Below the pieces are notes generated by a model. That model saw only the letters and a program-made list of their open reading frames with translations, was not told the origin of the DNA and searched no databases. The translations under genes were made by a program, and so were the position numbers. From Palsa-948 sp964481195 (GTDB lineage: Bacteria > Bacteroidota > Bacteroidia > Palsa-948), in NCBI GenBank assembly GCA_964481195.1, contig CAYZTB010000003.1:1-64000 (forward strand): a stretch of 64,000 bases of DNA, given 5' to 3'. Of the stretch, positions 35,023 through 43,595 are shown piece after piece (positions within the stretch are counted from its first letter, which is position 1; every line of letters starts with the position of its first letter).

Positions 35023-36636
35023 GTGAATAAAAAAAATTGTTTAGGATTAGCTACAGCCTTATTGATAGGTTTGTTCTCGAATATATCCATTGCACAAAAT
35101 AATAATGTGGGCATTGGCACAACAACACCTAACGCATCTGCAATGTTAGATGTAGTTTCAAATTCAAAAGGGGTGTTAGTTCCTCGTTTAACAAATGCAC
35201 AAATGAATTCAATAGCATCTCCTTCAAATGGACTGCTGGTATATAATACAGATTCCGCTTGCTTCTTTTTTTACAAATCATCTGCTTGGTCATCGCTTTG
35301 TGTTGCTACTGGCTCAGGTGCAACCGGACCAACAGGTCCTACCGGACTTACCGGGTCTGCTGGAACAAATGGGACTAATGGGACTAATGGAACCAATGGA
35401 ACCAATGGCGCTACCGGATCAACAGGAATAACTGGTCCTACGGGTCCATCTCAAACAGCCTGGTGGATTCTTGGAAATGCTGGAACTACAGCGGGAACTA
35501 ATTTTATTGGCACTACAGATCCTGTGAATCTCATTACTAAAACAAATTCTGTAGAAAGAATACGTACAACGTCTGCCGGTATAACATCTGTTAATAACAC
35601 CACTCCACAAGCAGGAGATGTTTTTTCTGTATATGGAAGTGGTTATGCAGGAGCTATAAATCTATTGGGTAACTACGCAATTAACGGATACGTTAACGGA
35701 GCGGGTGTAGGTATTTATGGGGAAAATGCTGGCTCTGGAGCTGCAATTGTTGGTGTTTCAACAACTGGTAATGGAGTTTTTGGGCAAGCGAGTGGCACAA
35801 ATGTTACTGGCGGTTCTGGTGTAAATACAAATGCATTAGGTACCGGATTAATTGGAATTGGAAATAATATTACACCAGGCACTGTATTAAATGGAGGAAC
35901 AGGAATTGCCGCTAATGGAACAGAAATTGGACTTGCAGCATTTACTACAAATGTAGGAACTGCTACTGGTGTTGCAGGTGCAGGAAACAATGTAATTATA
36001 AATACACTAACTACAGGTTCTGGAGTAGCTGGTTCTGGATTTACTACAGGTGTTTATGGCTATGCTTCATCTACTACTGGAGGCATACTACGCAGTGGTG
36101 GCTATTTTGCAGTGAATGGGGGTGTTGCGTTTGCCTACATTGGAGCCATAACTGCAGCAGGTGTTACAAGAAAAGTAGAAGGTCCTGGAACGGTAAATAC
36201 TGTTATTAATGATTTGGAAGGAAAAAAAATTGTGATGTCCGCACCAGAAGCGCCCGAAAATTTGTTTGAAGATTATGGTAAAGGAACTCTTCAAAATGGA
36301 TTCGCTCATGTTACTATAGATCCTATTTTCTCAAAAAATACTGTAGTAGATGCTAAACACGATTTGCGAGTATTTATTCAACTGGAAGGTGACTGTAAGG
36401 GTGTATATGTGCTAAATAAAACACAAACTGGTTTTGATATTAAAGAATTGAATGATGGCAAATCCAATGTAAATTTTACATACCACGTTGTTGCTAACCG
36501 AGCAGATGAAACTCTTCCTGATGGTACTATATCTAAATACTCTTCTGAAAGATTTGCTCCTGCAATAGGGCCATTGAAAAGCAAAGACAGAGAATCAATT
36601 CCATATAAGCCTTCAACACCAAAGAGCAGAGAATAA
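35023..36636 (+). CDS. Exported collagen-like / tail-fibre-like surface protein
   Basis: 537 residues from a GTG start; there is no in-frame ATG nearby upstream, and the signal peptide begins at once (1-25, ends SIAQ). Residues 26-95 are the same N-terminal module as in the three minus-strand paralogues ('MLDVVSNSKGVLVPRLTN'). Residues 99-142 are collagen-like G-x-y triplets, mainly GPT and GTN. A Gly/Ala-rich repetitive stretch follows, resembling phage-tail or head-fibre repeats ('GVGIYGENAGSGAAIVGVS'). The C-terminal domain ('ENLFEDYGKGTLQNGFAHVT', 'GDCKGVYVLNKTQTGFDIKE') is common at the end of such Bacteroidota proteins. A trimeric surface fibre is a reasonable inference. Confidence 0.82.
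   Translation: MNKKNCLGLATALLIGLFSNISIAQNNNVGIGTTTPNASAMLDVVSNSKGVLVPRLTNAQMNSIASPSNGLLVYNTDSACFFFYKSSAWSSLCVATGSGATGPTGPTGLTGSAGTNGTNGTNGTNGTNGATGSTGITGPTGPSQTAWWILGNAGTTAGTNFIGTTDPVNLITKTNSVERIRTTSAGITSVNNTTPQAGDVFSVYGSGYAGAINLLGNYAINGYVNGAGVGIYGENAGSGAAIVGVSTTGNGVFGQASGTNVTGGSGVNTNALGTGLIGIGNNITPGTVLNGGTGIAANGTEIGLAAFTTNVGTATGVAGAGNNVIINTLTTGSGVAGSGFTTGVYGYASSTTGGILRSGGYFAVNGGVAFAYIGAITAAGVTRKVEGPGTVNTVINDLEGKKIVMSAPEAPENLFEDYGKGTLQNGFAHVTIDPIFSKNTVVDAKHDLRVFIQLEGDCKGVYVLNKTQTGFDIKELNDGKSNVNFTYHVVANRADETLPDGTISKYSSERFAPAIGPLKSKDRESIPYKPSTPKSRE
35362..35406. repeat. Five 9-base coding repeats (GGNACNAAT), Gly-Thr-Asn triplets
   Basis: Five consecutive units encode Gly-Thr-Asn within the collagen-like segment. 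Copy-number change would keep the frame and only lengthen or shorten the stalk. Confidence 0.85.
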
Positions 36637-36651
36637 ACTTATCCTATTGAA

Positions 36652-36694
36652 AATGCAAAAAGCCGAAGATGTATCATCCTCGGCTTTTTGCATT
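36652..36694. terminator. Bidirectional terminator between the collagen-like gene and gyrB
   Basis: A perfect 15-base stem (AATGCAAAAAGCCGA / TCGGCTTTTTGCATT) with A-run and T-run built into the arms serves both convergent genes. Confidence 0.88.
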
Positions 36695-36708
36695 ATTAGA
36701 ATATCTAA

Positions 36709-38685
36709 TTACACATCTATCTTAGCATACTTCGCATTACGTTCAATAAATTCTCTTCTTGGTGGTACATCATCGCCCATAAGCATCGAGAAAATTCTGT
36801 CAGACTCCGCAGCACTATCAATAGTAACTCTTTTCAATGTGCGCTTATCTGGATTCATGGTAGTTTGCCATAACTGCTCTGCGTTCATTTCTCCTAAACC
36901 TTTGTAACGCTGAATTCCTACCGTGTGCTCCTTTCCCTCACCACCAGCTAGTTCTTTTACATATTGCATGCGCTGTTCTTCGTTCCAGCAGTAGCGCTCT
37001 TCTTTTCCTTTTTTAACTAAATATAAAGGAGGTGTAGCAATATAAATATATCCATTCTCAATTAGCTCTTTCATGTATCGGAAGAAGAATGTAAGAATCA
37101 AAGTTGTAATATGACTACCATCCACATCGGCATCTGTCATGATAATAATTTTATGATACCGAAGCTTAGCAATATTCAAAACTGTTTCTTTCTCTGCATT
37201 TTCTTCGCGGCTTACACCCAGCGCAGTAAACATATTTCTAATCTCTTCATTATCATAAATTCTGTGCTCCATTGCCTTTTCCACATTCAATATTTTTCCT
37301 CGTAAGGGTAAGATGGCTTGGAAGGCACGGTTTCTTCCTTGCTTTGCTGTTCCTCCTGCCGAATCTCCCTCTACAAGGTAAATCTCACAAACTGCAGGAT
37401 CACTGTCAGAACAATCTGCAAGCTTACCTGGCAATCCGCTTCCAGTAAGTGCTCCTTTACGCTGTACAAGCTCTCGGGCTTTTCGAGCAGCGTTACGCGC
37501 TTCTGCAGCAAGCATTACTTTGCTTACAAGAATTTTAGCTGACTTTGGATTTTCTTCTAAATAATTTTGCAGCGTATCGTTCAACATAGACTCAACAGCA
37601 CCTGCAACTTCATTATTTCCTAATTTAGTTTTTGTTTGTCCTTCAAACTGTGGTTCAGCAACTTTAACTGAAATTACTGCCGTGAGCCCTTCTCTAAAAT
37701 CATCGCCATCTAACTCAATCTTCATTTTATCAAGCAAGCCCGATTTATCAGCATACTTTTTTAACGTTCTGGTAAGTGCCTTTCTGAAACCCATCAAGTG
37801 AGTTCCTCCTTCGTGTGTATTAATATTGTTTACATAGGAATGAACATTCTCTGCGTAGGAAGTATTGTACTGCATCGCAATTTCAATAGGAATTCCATTG
37901 CGCTCTCCTTCCATGTAAATCACATCTTCTATCAAGCGCTCACGAGTTGCATCTATATAGCGGACAAATTCTCTTAACCCGCCTTCAGAATAAAACAATT
38001 CAGTGATGGGATTCCCTGCTTCGTCCTTCTCCCTCAAATCAGTTAAGGTAAGTCGAATTCCTTTATTTAAAAACGAAAGCTCTCTGATGCGCGATGCCAA
38101 TGTGCTATAGTTATATACACTAACAATAAAAATAGTTTCGTCCGGACTAAATGTTACTTCAGTACCTCGTTTATCGGTAGTACCAATTTCTCTGACGGGG
38201 TACATGGGTTTACCACGTTCATATTCTTGCTCATACGTTTTGCCTTGTCTGTTTACTACCACTCGCAAATGTTTTGATAACGCATTTACGCAGGATACCC
38301 CTACGCCATGCAAACCTCCCGAAACTTTATACGAATCTTTATCAAACTTTCCTCCTGCATGTAGTACCGTCATAACTACTTCCAAAGCTGATCGTTTTTC
38401 TTTGGTATGTATATCAACCGGAATTCCACGTCCATCGTCCTTAACGGTTATAGAATTATCTTCATTGATAAATACTTCTATATTCTTACAATGTCCCGCT
38501 AATGCTTCATCGATAGAGTTATCTATTACTTCGTATACGAGATGATGAAAGCCTTTGGCGCCAACATCTCCAATATACATGGCTGGGCGCTTACGCACTG
38601 CCTCTAAACCTTCCAGTACCTGAATACTATCGGCTGAGTACTGAGCGGGTTGTTTTTGAAGTTCTGATGCTGTATTGTCTGACAT
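36709..38685 (-). CDS. gyrB: DNA gyrase subunit B
   Basis: 658 residues, normal for Bacteroidota. It is the ATPase subunit of the type II topoisomerase that introduces negative supercoils. The GHKL ATPase motifs are present ('EVIDNSIDEALAG', 'DDGRGIP', 'GGLHGVGVSCVNALS'), as are the transducer segment and the TOPRIM motifs ('LVEGDSAGG', 'IMTDADVDGSHI'). The C-terminal 'QRYKGLGEMNAEQLWQTTMN' is the GyrB signature; GyrB rather than ParE is favoured by it and by the sequence around the Toprim core. The gene stands alone and is closed by the shared terminator with the convergent gene. Confidence 0.97.
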   Translation of the reverse strand: MSDNTASELQKQPAQYSADSIQVLEGLEAVRKRPAMYIGDVGAKGFHHLVYEVIDNSIDEALAGHCKNIEVFINEDNSITVKDDGRGIPVDIHTKEKRSALEVVMTVLHAGGKFDKDSYKVSGGLHGVGVSCVNALSKHLRVVVNRQGKTYEQEYERGKPMYPVREIGTTDKRGTEVTFSPDETIFIVSVYNYSTLASRIRELSFLNKGIRLTLTDLREKDEAGNPITELFYSEGGLREFVRYIDATRERLIEDVIYMEGERNGIPIEIAMQYNTSYAENVHSYVNNINTHEGGTHLMGFRKALTRTLKKYADKSGLLDKMKIELDGDDFREGLTAVISVKVAEPQFEGQTKTKLGNNEVAGAVESMLNDTLQNYLEENPKSAKILVSKVMLAAEARNAARKARELVQRKGALTGSGLPGKLADCSDSDPAVCEIYLVEGDSAGGTAKQGRNRAFQAILPLRGKILNVEKAMEHRIYDNEEIRNMFTALGVSREENAEKETVLNIAKLRYHKIIIMTDADVDGSHITTLILTFFFRYMKELIENGYIYIATPPLYLVKKGKEERYCWNEEQRMQYVKELAGGEGKEHTVGIQRYKGLGEMNAEQLWQTTMNPDKRTLKRVTIDSAAESDRIFSMLMGDDVPPRREFIERNAKYAKIDV

Positions 38686-38923
38686 AATTTGTTTGTTGTT
38701 TTGCTAAATTATTTTCAATTAATTAGAATAGAAAACACTTGCTTTTTCATAGCTTTAGAAGGCTTTTTTGCCTTCCATTTTCATTGCTTCAAATGTAACG
38801 ATTCCTCCTCATTTATATCCTATTTTGAACCTAAAATCACAGGTACTTATTAACATTTTTCAGGGGATAAATTGAGCTGAAAAAGGTTCTGAAAAAAACA
38901 AAAAAAAGCACATATTTCTTTTG

Positions 38924-38931
38924 TAACTTTG
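38924..38931 (+). promoter_or_regulatory. -7 promoter element TAACTTTG for the DUF1801 gene
   Basis: A perfect TANNTTTG match lies 13 bases upstream of the ATG. No clear TTTG -33 box is seen at the usual distance. Confidence 0.55.
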
Positions 38932-38944
38932 GAAATAAAATGTT

Positions 38945-39403
38945 ATGATTTCTAAAGCAAAAACTCCTCATGTATATATTAAAAATCTGCCGATTGACCG
39001 CCAAAAGGCAATTGCCAGATTGAGGAAGGTTATTATTAAAAATCTACCAATAGGTTTTAATGAAGAAATGAACTACGGCATGATAGGATATGTTGTTCCG
39101 CATTCTATTTACCCTAGTGGATACCATTGCAATCCAAAATTACCGCTCCCATTCATTGGCATCGCATCACAAAAGCACTTTGTGGCTGTTTATCATATGG
39201 GGCTATATGCAGACAAAAAGCTCTTAAAATGGCTTAAAGAGACGGCCTCAAAGGAATACCAAATAAAACTCGATATGGGTAAATCCTGTATTCGATTTAA
39301 AAAGATAAATCTTATTCCTTATAACCTGATAGGAAAATTAACAAGAAAAATGTCCGTAAAGGAATGGATTTGTATCTATGAAAAGAATATCAAAAAAGCA
39401 TAA
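38945..39403 (+). CDS. DUF1801 (YdhG-like) domain protein
   Basis: 152 residues, cytoplasmic. It matches the DUF1801/YdhG pattern: an N-terminal helical part ('LPIDRQKAIARLRKVI'), then 'EEMNYGMIGYVVP', 'PLPFIGIASQKHFVAVYHMG' and 'LDMGKSCIRFKKINLIP'. The family has an iron-chaperone frataxin-like fold (Fra/YdhG), but its role is not settled. It is a single gene with its own promoter element, divergent from gyrB and convergent with the NTF2-like gene. Confidence 0.85.
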   Translation: MISKAKTPHVYIKNLPIDRQKAIARLRKVIIKNLPIGFNEEMNYGMIGYVVPHSIYPSGYHCNPKLPLPFIGIASQKHFVAVYHMGLYADKKLLKWLKETASKEYQIKLDMGKSCIRFKKINLIPYNLIGKLTRKMSVKEWICIYEKNIKKA

Positions 39404-39439
39404 TAATTGCCTAATTAAAAGGCACTATGCTAATAAATA

Positions 39440-40204
39440 TTATTTAACTACTACAATGCCAGGCTTACTAGTTGGAGCGTATAAGCCTAAACATTTTCCA
39501 GAAGAAGTAATATTAATTGTGCTTGATGTAAATGGATAAATATCTAAAAATGCTCCCGCTTGAACTATCCGAACCTGCTCATTGCTTCCATCCGCACTGT
39601 TAGAGCTATTTTGCCACTGCACAGAAACTTGTTCTTTAGAATTATTTTTCACCCTCACAACACATCTAACCGATGAAATATCTGATTTGATTTTTGATGC
39701 GTCTTCGCAAGCTATTTTTTTAAGAGCATCGAATTCTTTCTCGCGCAACTCTCGTACTTGCCATGCTACTAATTCGGTGGAATATTGCATCGAAATTTTT
39801 TTCCATTTATTAGTTTGTTTTGCGTATACGGAAGTTATTTTATGATACGTATTCTCTTTATCGCGAATATGATTCTCATACACTCCTTTTAAAACTGCAG
39901 TATTTCCATATATTATTACTTCCATTTTATAAATATCTACTCGTAGATTTAGTGATTTTGGAAGGGAGGTTTTGCTAATAACCTGTTTTTTATTTATTTC
40001 GAAGCCGTCCGCATACGTTTCTGTATAAGAATCAAATAATATTCTATCCAAAAATGCAGAATCGTTATTTTTAAAAGATTGAATATACCGATTCTCAAAC
40101 TGAATAAGTTCCTTAATAATAGTGGAGTCTTTGGTATCGTTCTGCCCAATTGCTGTAGAAGTAATACTCGCAATGGCAATAATTAGTAGATTAATTTTTT
40201 TCAT
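39440..40204 (-). CDS. Exported protein with NTF2/SnoaL-like (DUF4440) domain
   Basis: 254 residues. A signal peptide covers residues 1-20 (ends AIGQ). Residues about 30-150 match the NTF2-like DUF4440/SnoaL pattern ('ELIQFENRYIQSFKNNDSAF', 'MEVIIYGNTAVLKGVYENH', 'WKKISMQYSTELV'). The remaining 100 residues form a separate beta domain ('VRCVVRVKNNSKEQVSVQWQ') that resembles a VHL/Fn3-type module. Catalytic function cannot be assigned. It sits where atpC is often found after atpD, but a strong terminator separates them, so it is not part of that operon. Confidence 0.75.
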   Translation of the reverse strand: MKKINLLIIAIASITSTAIGQNDTKDSTIIKELIQFENRYIQSFKNNDSAFLDRILFDSYTETYADGFEINKKQVISKTSLPKSLNLRVDIYKMEVIIYGNTAVLKGVYENHIRDKENTYHKITSVYAKQTNKWKKISMQYSTELVAWQVRELREKEFDALKKIACEDASKIKSDISSVRCVVRVKNNSKEQVSVQWQNSSNSADGSNEQVRIVQAGAFLDIYPFTSSTINITSSGKCLGLYAPTSKPGIVVVK

Positions 40205-40223
40205 AACTTATAGACTTAGAAAA

Positions 40224-40258
40224 AATAAAGTCTTGACAAAGAATGTCAAGACTTTATT
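40224..40258 (-). terminator. atpD terminator
   Basis: A perfect 15-base stem (AATAAAGTCTTGACA / TGTCAAGACTTTATT) with a 5-base loop begins about 20 bases after the atpD stop. On the minus strand the right arm runs into TTATTTTTTC. Confidence 0.85.
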
Positions 40259-40278
40259 AAATAAAATATTTAATTGTT

Positions 40279-41787
40279 TTACTTAGATTCAGATAGTATT
40301 TTTTTAGCCTTCTCCTTCGCTTCTTCAATAGATCCTACTAAATTAAACGCTGCTTCTGGCAAATCATCTACGTCTCCATTTAGGATCATGTTAAACCCTT
40401 TAATGGTATCTTCTATTGAAACAAGCACTCCTTTTAATCCAGTGAAAGCTTCCGCAACGTGGAATGGTTGAGATAAGAAACGCTGTACACGTCTAGCACG
40501 ACTTACCACCAACTTATCTTCGTCCGAAAGTTCATCCATACCAAGAATTGCAATAATGTCAAGTAACTCTTTGTAACGTTGTAAAATCATTTTTACACGC
40601 TGCGCACACTCATAATGTTCCTTTCCAACAATAGCCGGAGTAAGAATTCTAGAAGTAGAGTCTAGTGGATCTACGGCTGGGTAAATACCAAGCTCGGCAA
40701 TTTTACGACTCAATACGGTAGTAGCATCCAAGTGAGCAAACGTAGTAGCTGGTGCCGGATCGGTTAAGTCATCTGCAGGTACATAAACTGCTTGTACTGA
40801 AGTAATGGATCCTCGCTTTGTAGAGGTAATACGCTCTTGCATCACACCCATTTCGGATGCAAGTGTAGGCTGATATCCTACTGCAGAAGGCATACGTCCA
40901 AGTAGTGCTGATACTTCCGAACCTGCTTGTGTAAATCTGAAAATATTATCAATAAAGAATAGAATATCTCTTCCTCCTGATTTTTCATCGCCATCACGGA
41001 AATATTCTGCCATAGTTAATCCTGAAAGTGCTACACGCGCACGTGCCCCGGGAGGTTCGTTCATCTGACCAAATACGAAAGTAGCTTTAGAGTCTTTTAA
41101 TTTTTCCAAATCTACTTTAGATAAGTCCCATCCTCCTTGCTCCATGGAGTGTTTAAAGTCATCTCCATAGTTCATGATACCGGCTTCAATCATCTCTCTA
41201 AGTAAATCGTTTCCTTCACGAGTTCTTTCTCCTACTCCGGCAAAAACCGAAAGTCCACCGTGGCCTTTAGCAATATTGTTAATTAACTCTTGAATCAAAA
41301 CCGTTTTTCCTACTCCTGCTCCACCAAACAATCCTATTTTTCCACCTTTCACGTACGGCTCTAGCAAATCAACTACTTTGATTCCGGTGAAAAGTATTTC
41401 CGAAGAGGTAGAAAGCTCTTCGTACTTTGGAGGATCGCGGTGAATTGAATAACCTGTGGATTTATCTAATTGCGGAAGTCCATCAATTGCGTCTCCTACC
41501 ACATTAAATAACCTTCCATTAATATCTGGGCCAACAGGCATTTTAATTCCAGCGCCTGTTGTAGTAACTTCTGTTCCTCTGCTTAATCCATCGGTAGATT
41601 CCATGGCAATAGTACGCACTGTGTCTTCACCAATATGTTGCTGACATTCTAAAACTACTTTTACACCATCAGGGCGAGTAACTTCCATCGCATCAAGAAT
41701 GTTTGGCAGTTTTACCTTTTCTCCATGAAAAGAAACGTCAACCACCGCGCCAATAATCTGAGAAATTTTACCTTTTAATTGTGACAT
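40279..41787 (-). CDS. atpD: ATP synthase F1 subunit beta
   Basis: 502 residues, full length for Bacteroidota. It is the catalytic subunit of the F1Fo ATP synthase on the inner face of the cytoplasmic membrane. The Walker A (GGAGVGKT), Walker B ('ILFFIDNIFRF'), the catalytic Glu region ('GERTREGNDL') and the subunit signature ('PSAVGYQPTLASEMG') are all present. The other ATP synthase genes are absent from this window: a terminator follows at once, so atpC is not its immediate neighbour. It has a well-formed promoter. Confidence 0.98.
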   Translation of the reverse strand: MSQLKGKISQIIGAVVDVSFHGEKVKLPNILDAMEVTRPDGVKVVLECQQHIGEDTVRTIAMESTDGLSRGTEVTTTGAGIKMPVGPDINGRLFNVVGDAIDGLPQLDKSTGYSIHRDPPKYEELSTSSEILFTGIKVVDLLEPYVKGGKIGLFGGAGVGKTVLIQELINNIAKGHGGLSVFAGVGERTREGNDLLREMIEAGIMNYGDDFKHSMEQGGWDLSKVDLEKLKDSKATFVFGQMNEPPGARARVALSGLTMAEYFRDGDEKSGGRDILFFIDNIFRFTQAGSEVSALLGRMPSAVGYQPTLASEMGVMQERITSTKRGSITSVQAVYVPADDLTDPAPATTFAHLDATTVLSRKIAELGIYPAVDPLDSTSRILTPAIVGKEHYECAQRVKMILQRYKELLDIIAILGMDELSDEDKLVVSRARRVQRFLSQPFHVAEAFTGLKGVLVSIEDTIKGFNMILNGDVDDLPEAAFNLVGSIEEAKEKAKKILSESK

Positions 41788-41821
41788 ATATGTTGAATAA
41801 TATTATTGTGTTTTGAGTAGG

Positions 41822-41851
41822 CGAAAGTAACATTATTTAGAAATCCACAAA
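41822..41851 (-). promoter_or_regulatory. atpD promoter
   Basis: On the minus strand, TTTG (41848-41851) is followed after 18 bases by TACTTTCG (41822-41829), which matches the -33 TTTG / -7 TANNTTTG arrangement with one deviation. It lies 35 bases upstream of the start codon. Confidence 0.6.
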
Positions 41852-41944
41852 ATGAAAGTTATCATGTTTTTTTGTCAAGTTGTGGTAGTTAGATTGAGAT
41901 CCTATGAACGATTCGGCAACTGAAAAGCAATGCTGTTATTTTCA

Positions 41945-41952
41945 TACATTTG
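41945..41952 (+). promoter_or_regulatory. -7 promoter element TACATTTG for ribF
   Basis: A perfect TANNTTTG match lies 33 bases before the ribF start codon. The -33 box is not clear. Confidence 0.55.
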
Positions 41953-41984
41953 AATAGGATTCTTTAGCAATTAAAACTACCAGC

Positions 41985-42914
41985 ATGAACGTTTACGAAG
42001 GCCTAGAAGAGATATCAGACATACAAAATACGGCTTTAACCATTGGCACTTTTGATGGCGTTCACCTAGGCCATCAAAAGGTAATTCAACAGTTAAAAAA
42101 GGCAGCCAATGCTATTCAGGGCGAATCCGTAATATTTACATTTTTTCCTCACCCCCGAATGGTGCTATTCCCAGATGATATTAGCCTACGATTACTTACT
42201 ACGGAAGAAGAAAAAAAAGAGTTATTAAATAAGTTTGGCGTTGATCATTTAGTGATACAACCGTTTACAAAAGAATTTTCTAGAATAACCCACATAGAAT
42301 ATGTGAGAGACATACTCGTTAATAAGCTTAAACTAAAAAAGCTAATTATTGGATACAACCATCAGTTTGGAAGAAACCGGGAAGGCACTTTTCAGGAATT
42401 AACAAAACTTGCTCCTGTGTATGGTTTTGAGATGGAAAGAATTCCTGCACAAGATGTAAATAATGTAGAAATAAGCTCTACAAAAATTCGGGGAGCATTA
42501 GAAAAAGGTGACATTATTACAGCAAATAAATTTTTAGGGTATGACTATAATATGAGCGGTAAAGTGGTGAATGGGAAAGGCATAGGTAAAGGTTTAGGAT
42601 TTCCAACAGCAAATATTCAAATTGAAAATAAATATAAATTAATACCAGGAAATGGCATTTATTCTGTGCTGGTAGAAGTAGATAAAATAATTCATAAAGG
42701 TATGTTAAGCATTGGCGTTAACCCTACCGTAACAAAAGACGCAATTAAAACCATTGAAGTAAATATTTTTGATTTCAATAAAGATATTTATGGGGAAAAT
42801 ATCTGCATCTATTTTAAACAAAAACTGAGAGACGAAATAAAATTTGATGGCTTGGAATCTTTAAAAAAAGCAATTGCAGCAGACCGTGAAAAATCACTTC
42901 AAATACTTGCTTAA
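41985..42914 (+). CDS. ribF: Bifunctional riboflavin kinase / FAD synthetase
   Basis: 309 residues, standard for RibF. It phosphorylates riboflavin to FMN and adenylates FMN to FAD. The N-terminal nucleotidyltransferase shows 'IGTFDGVHLGHQKVI' and 'IIGYNHQFGRNREGT', with 'EISSTKIRGAL' as the ISSTxIR motif. The C-terminal riboflavin kinase shows 'GKGLGFPTANI' (PTAN motif) and the conserved Glu region 'KTIEVNIFDFNKDIYG'. Its stop overlaps the start of the LRR gene by one base (TAATG), so those two are likely co-translated. Confidence 0.96.
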   Translation: MNVYEGLEEISDIQNTALTIGTFDGVHLGHQKVIQQLKKAANAIQGESVIFTFFPHPRMVLFPDDISLRLLTTEEEKKELLNKFGVDHLVIQPFTKEFSRITHIEYVRDILVNKLKLKKLIIGYNHQFGRNREGTFQELTKLAPVYGFEMERIPAQDVNNVEISSTKIRGALEKGDIITANKFLGYDYNMSGKVVNGKGIGKGLGFPTANIQIENKYKLIPGNGIYSVLVEVDKIIHKGMLSIGVNPTVTKDAIKTIEVNIFDFNKDIYGENICIYFKQKLRDEIKFDGLESLKKAIAADREKSLQILA

Positions 42915-43522
42915 TGAAACATTTCCCTAAAATTTTATTATGCTTCTTGCTTGGATATGCTCCACTTTATAGTGCCGCACAGCTACTAGATTCAGCAGCT
43001 ATATTTTCCATGCCTGTTTTTCATAATTTAGAGGAGGCCTTAAAAAAACCAAATTCAGTTTACAGACTAAATTTAAGAGGAAAAAAGTTAAAAGCATTTC
43101 CTGCAGATATCCTTAAGCTGGTTAACCTTCAAGAATTAAATCTTAGCAAAAACAAATTAGACTCCTTACCAAATGAAATTGGAAATTTAAAATCTCTTCA
43201 AATACTTGATGTTTCTTCCAACAAACTAATGTACTTGCCAGATTCCATTGGCAAACTTGAAAATCTCGTTAAACTAGCTGCAGGAAAAAATGAAATTATA
43301 GCAATTCCTAGTCAAATAGGAAAACTTAAAAACCTGGAAATTCTCGATCTCTGGAGCAACCAAATATCATTTTTTCCAGACGAATTAAACAATCTCAAAA
43401 AGCTTCGCTGGATGGATCTGCGTGTCATTCAAATTGAGGATGATATTCAAAAACACTTACAAGAAATACTTCCTAAAACAAAAATACACTTCTCACCAAG
43501 CTGTCATTGTGTAACAGGCTAA
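42914..43522 (+). CDS. Exported leucine-rich repeat protein
   Basis: 202 residues. A signal peptide covers residues 1-22. Four to five LRR units of about 23 residues occupy residues about 60-175 ('LVNLQELNLSKNKLDSLP', 'LKSLQILDVSSNKLMYLP', 'LKNLEILDLWSNQISFFP'). These are the bacterial and plant-like type with the LxxLxxLxLxxNxLxxLP pattern. A short C-terminal cap contains two Cys near the end ('SPSCHCVTG'). It probably mediates protein binding in the periplasm or at the surface. It is coupled to ribF by a 1-base overlap, an odd pairing with no obvious functional link. Confidence 0.85.
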   Translation: MKHFPKILLCFLLGYAPLYSAAQLLDSAAIFSMPVFHNLEEALKKPNSVYRLNLRGKKLKAFPADILKLVNLQELNLSKNKLDSLPNEIGNLKSLQILDVSSNKLMYLPDSIGKLENLVKLAAGKNEIIAIPSQIGKLKNLEILDLWSNQISFFPDELNNLKKLRWMDLRVIQIEDDIQKHLQEILPKTKIHFSPSCHCVTG

Positions 43523-43595
43523 GTAAGATTTTAGGCAAACTCGTCTTTTTTCACTTTATCATTTTCTTTAACATTGCACTAACCCCAAAAAGGTT

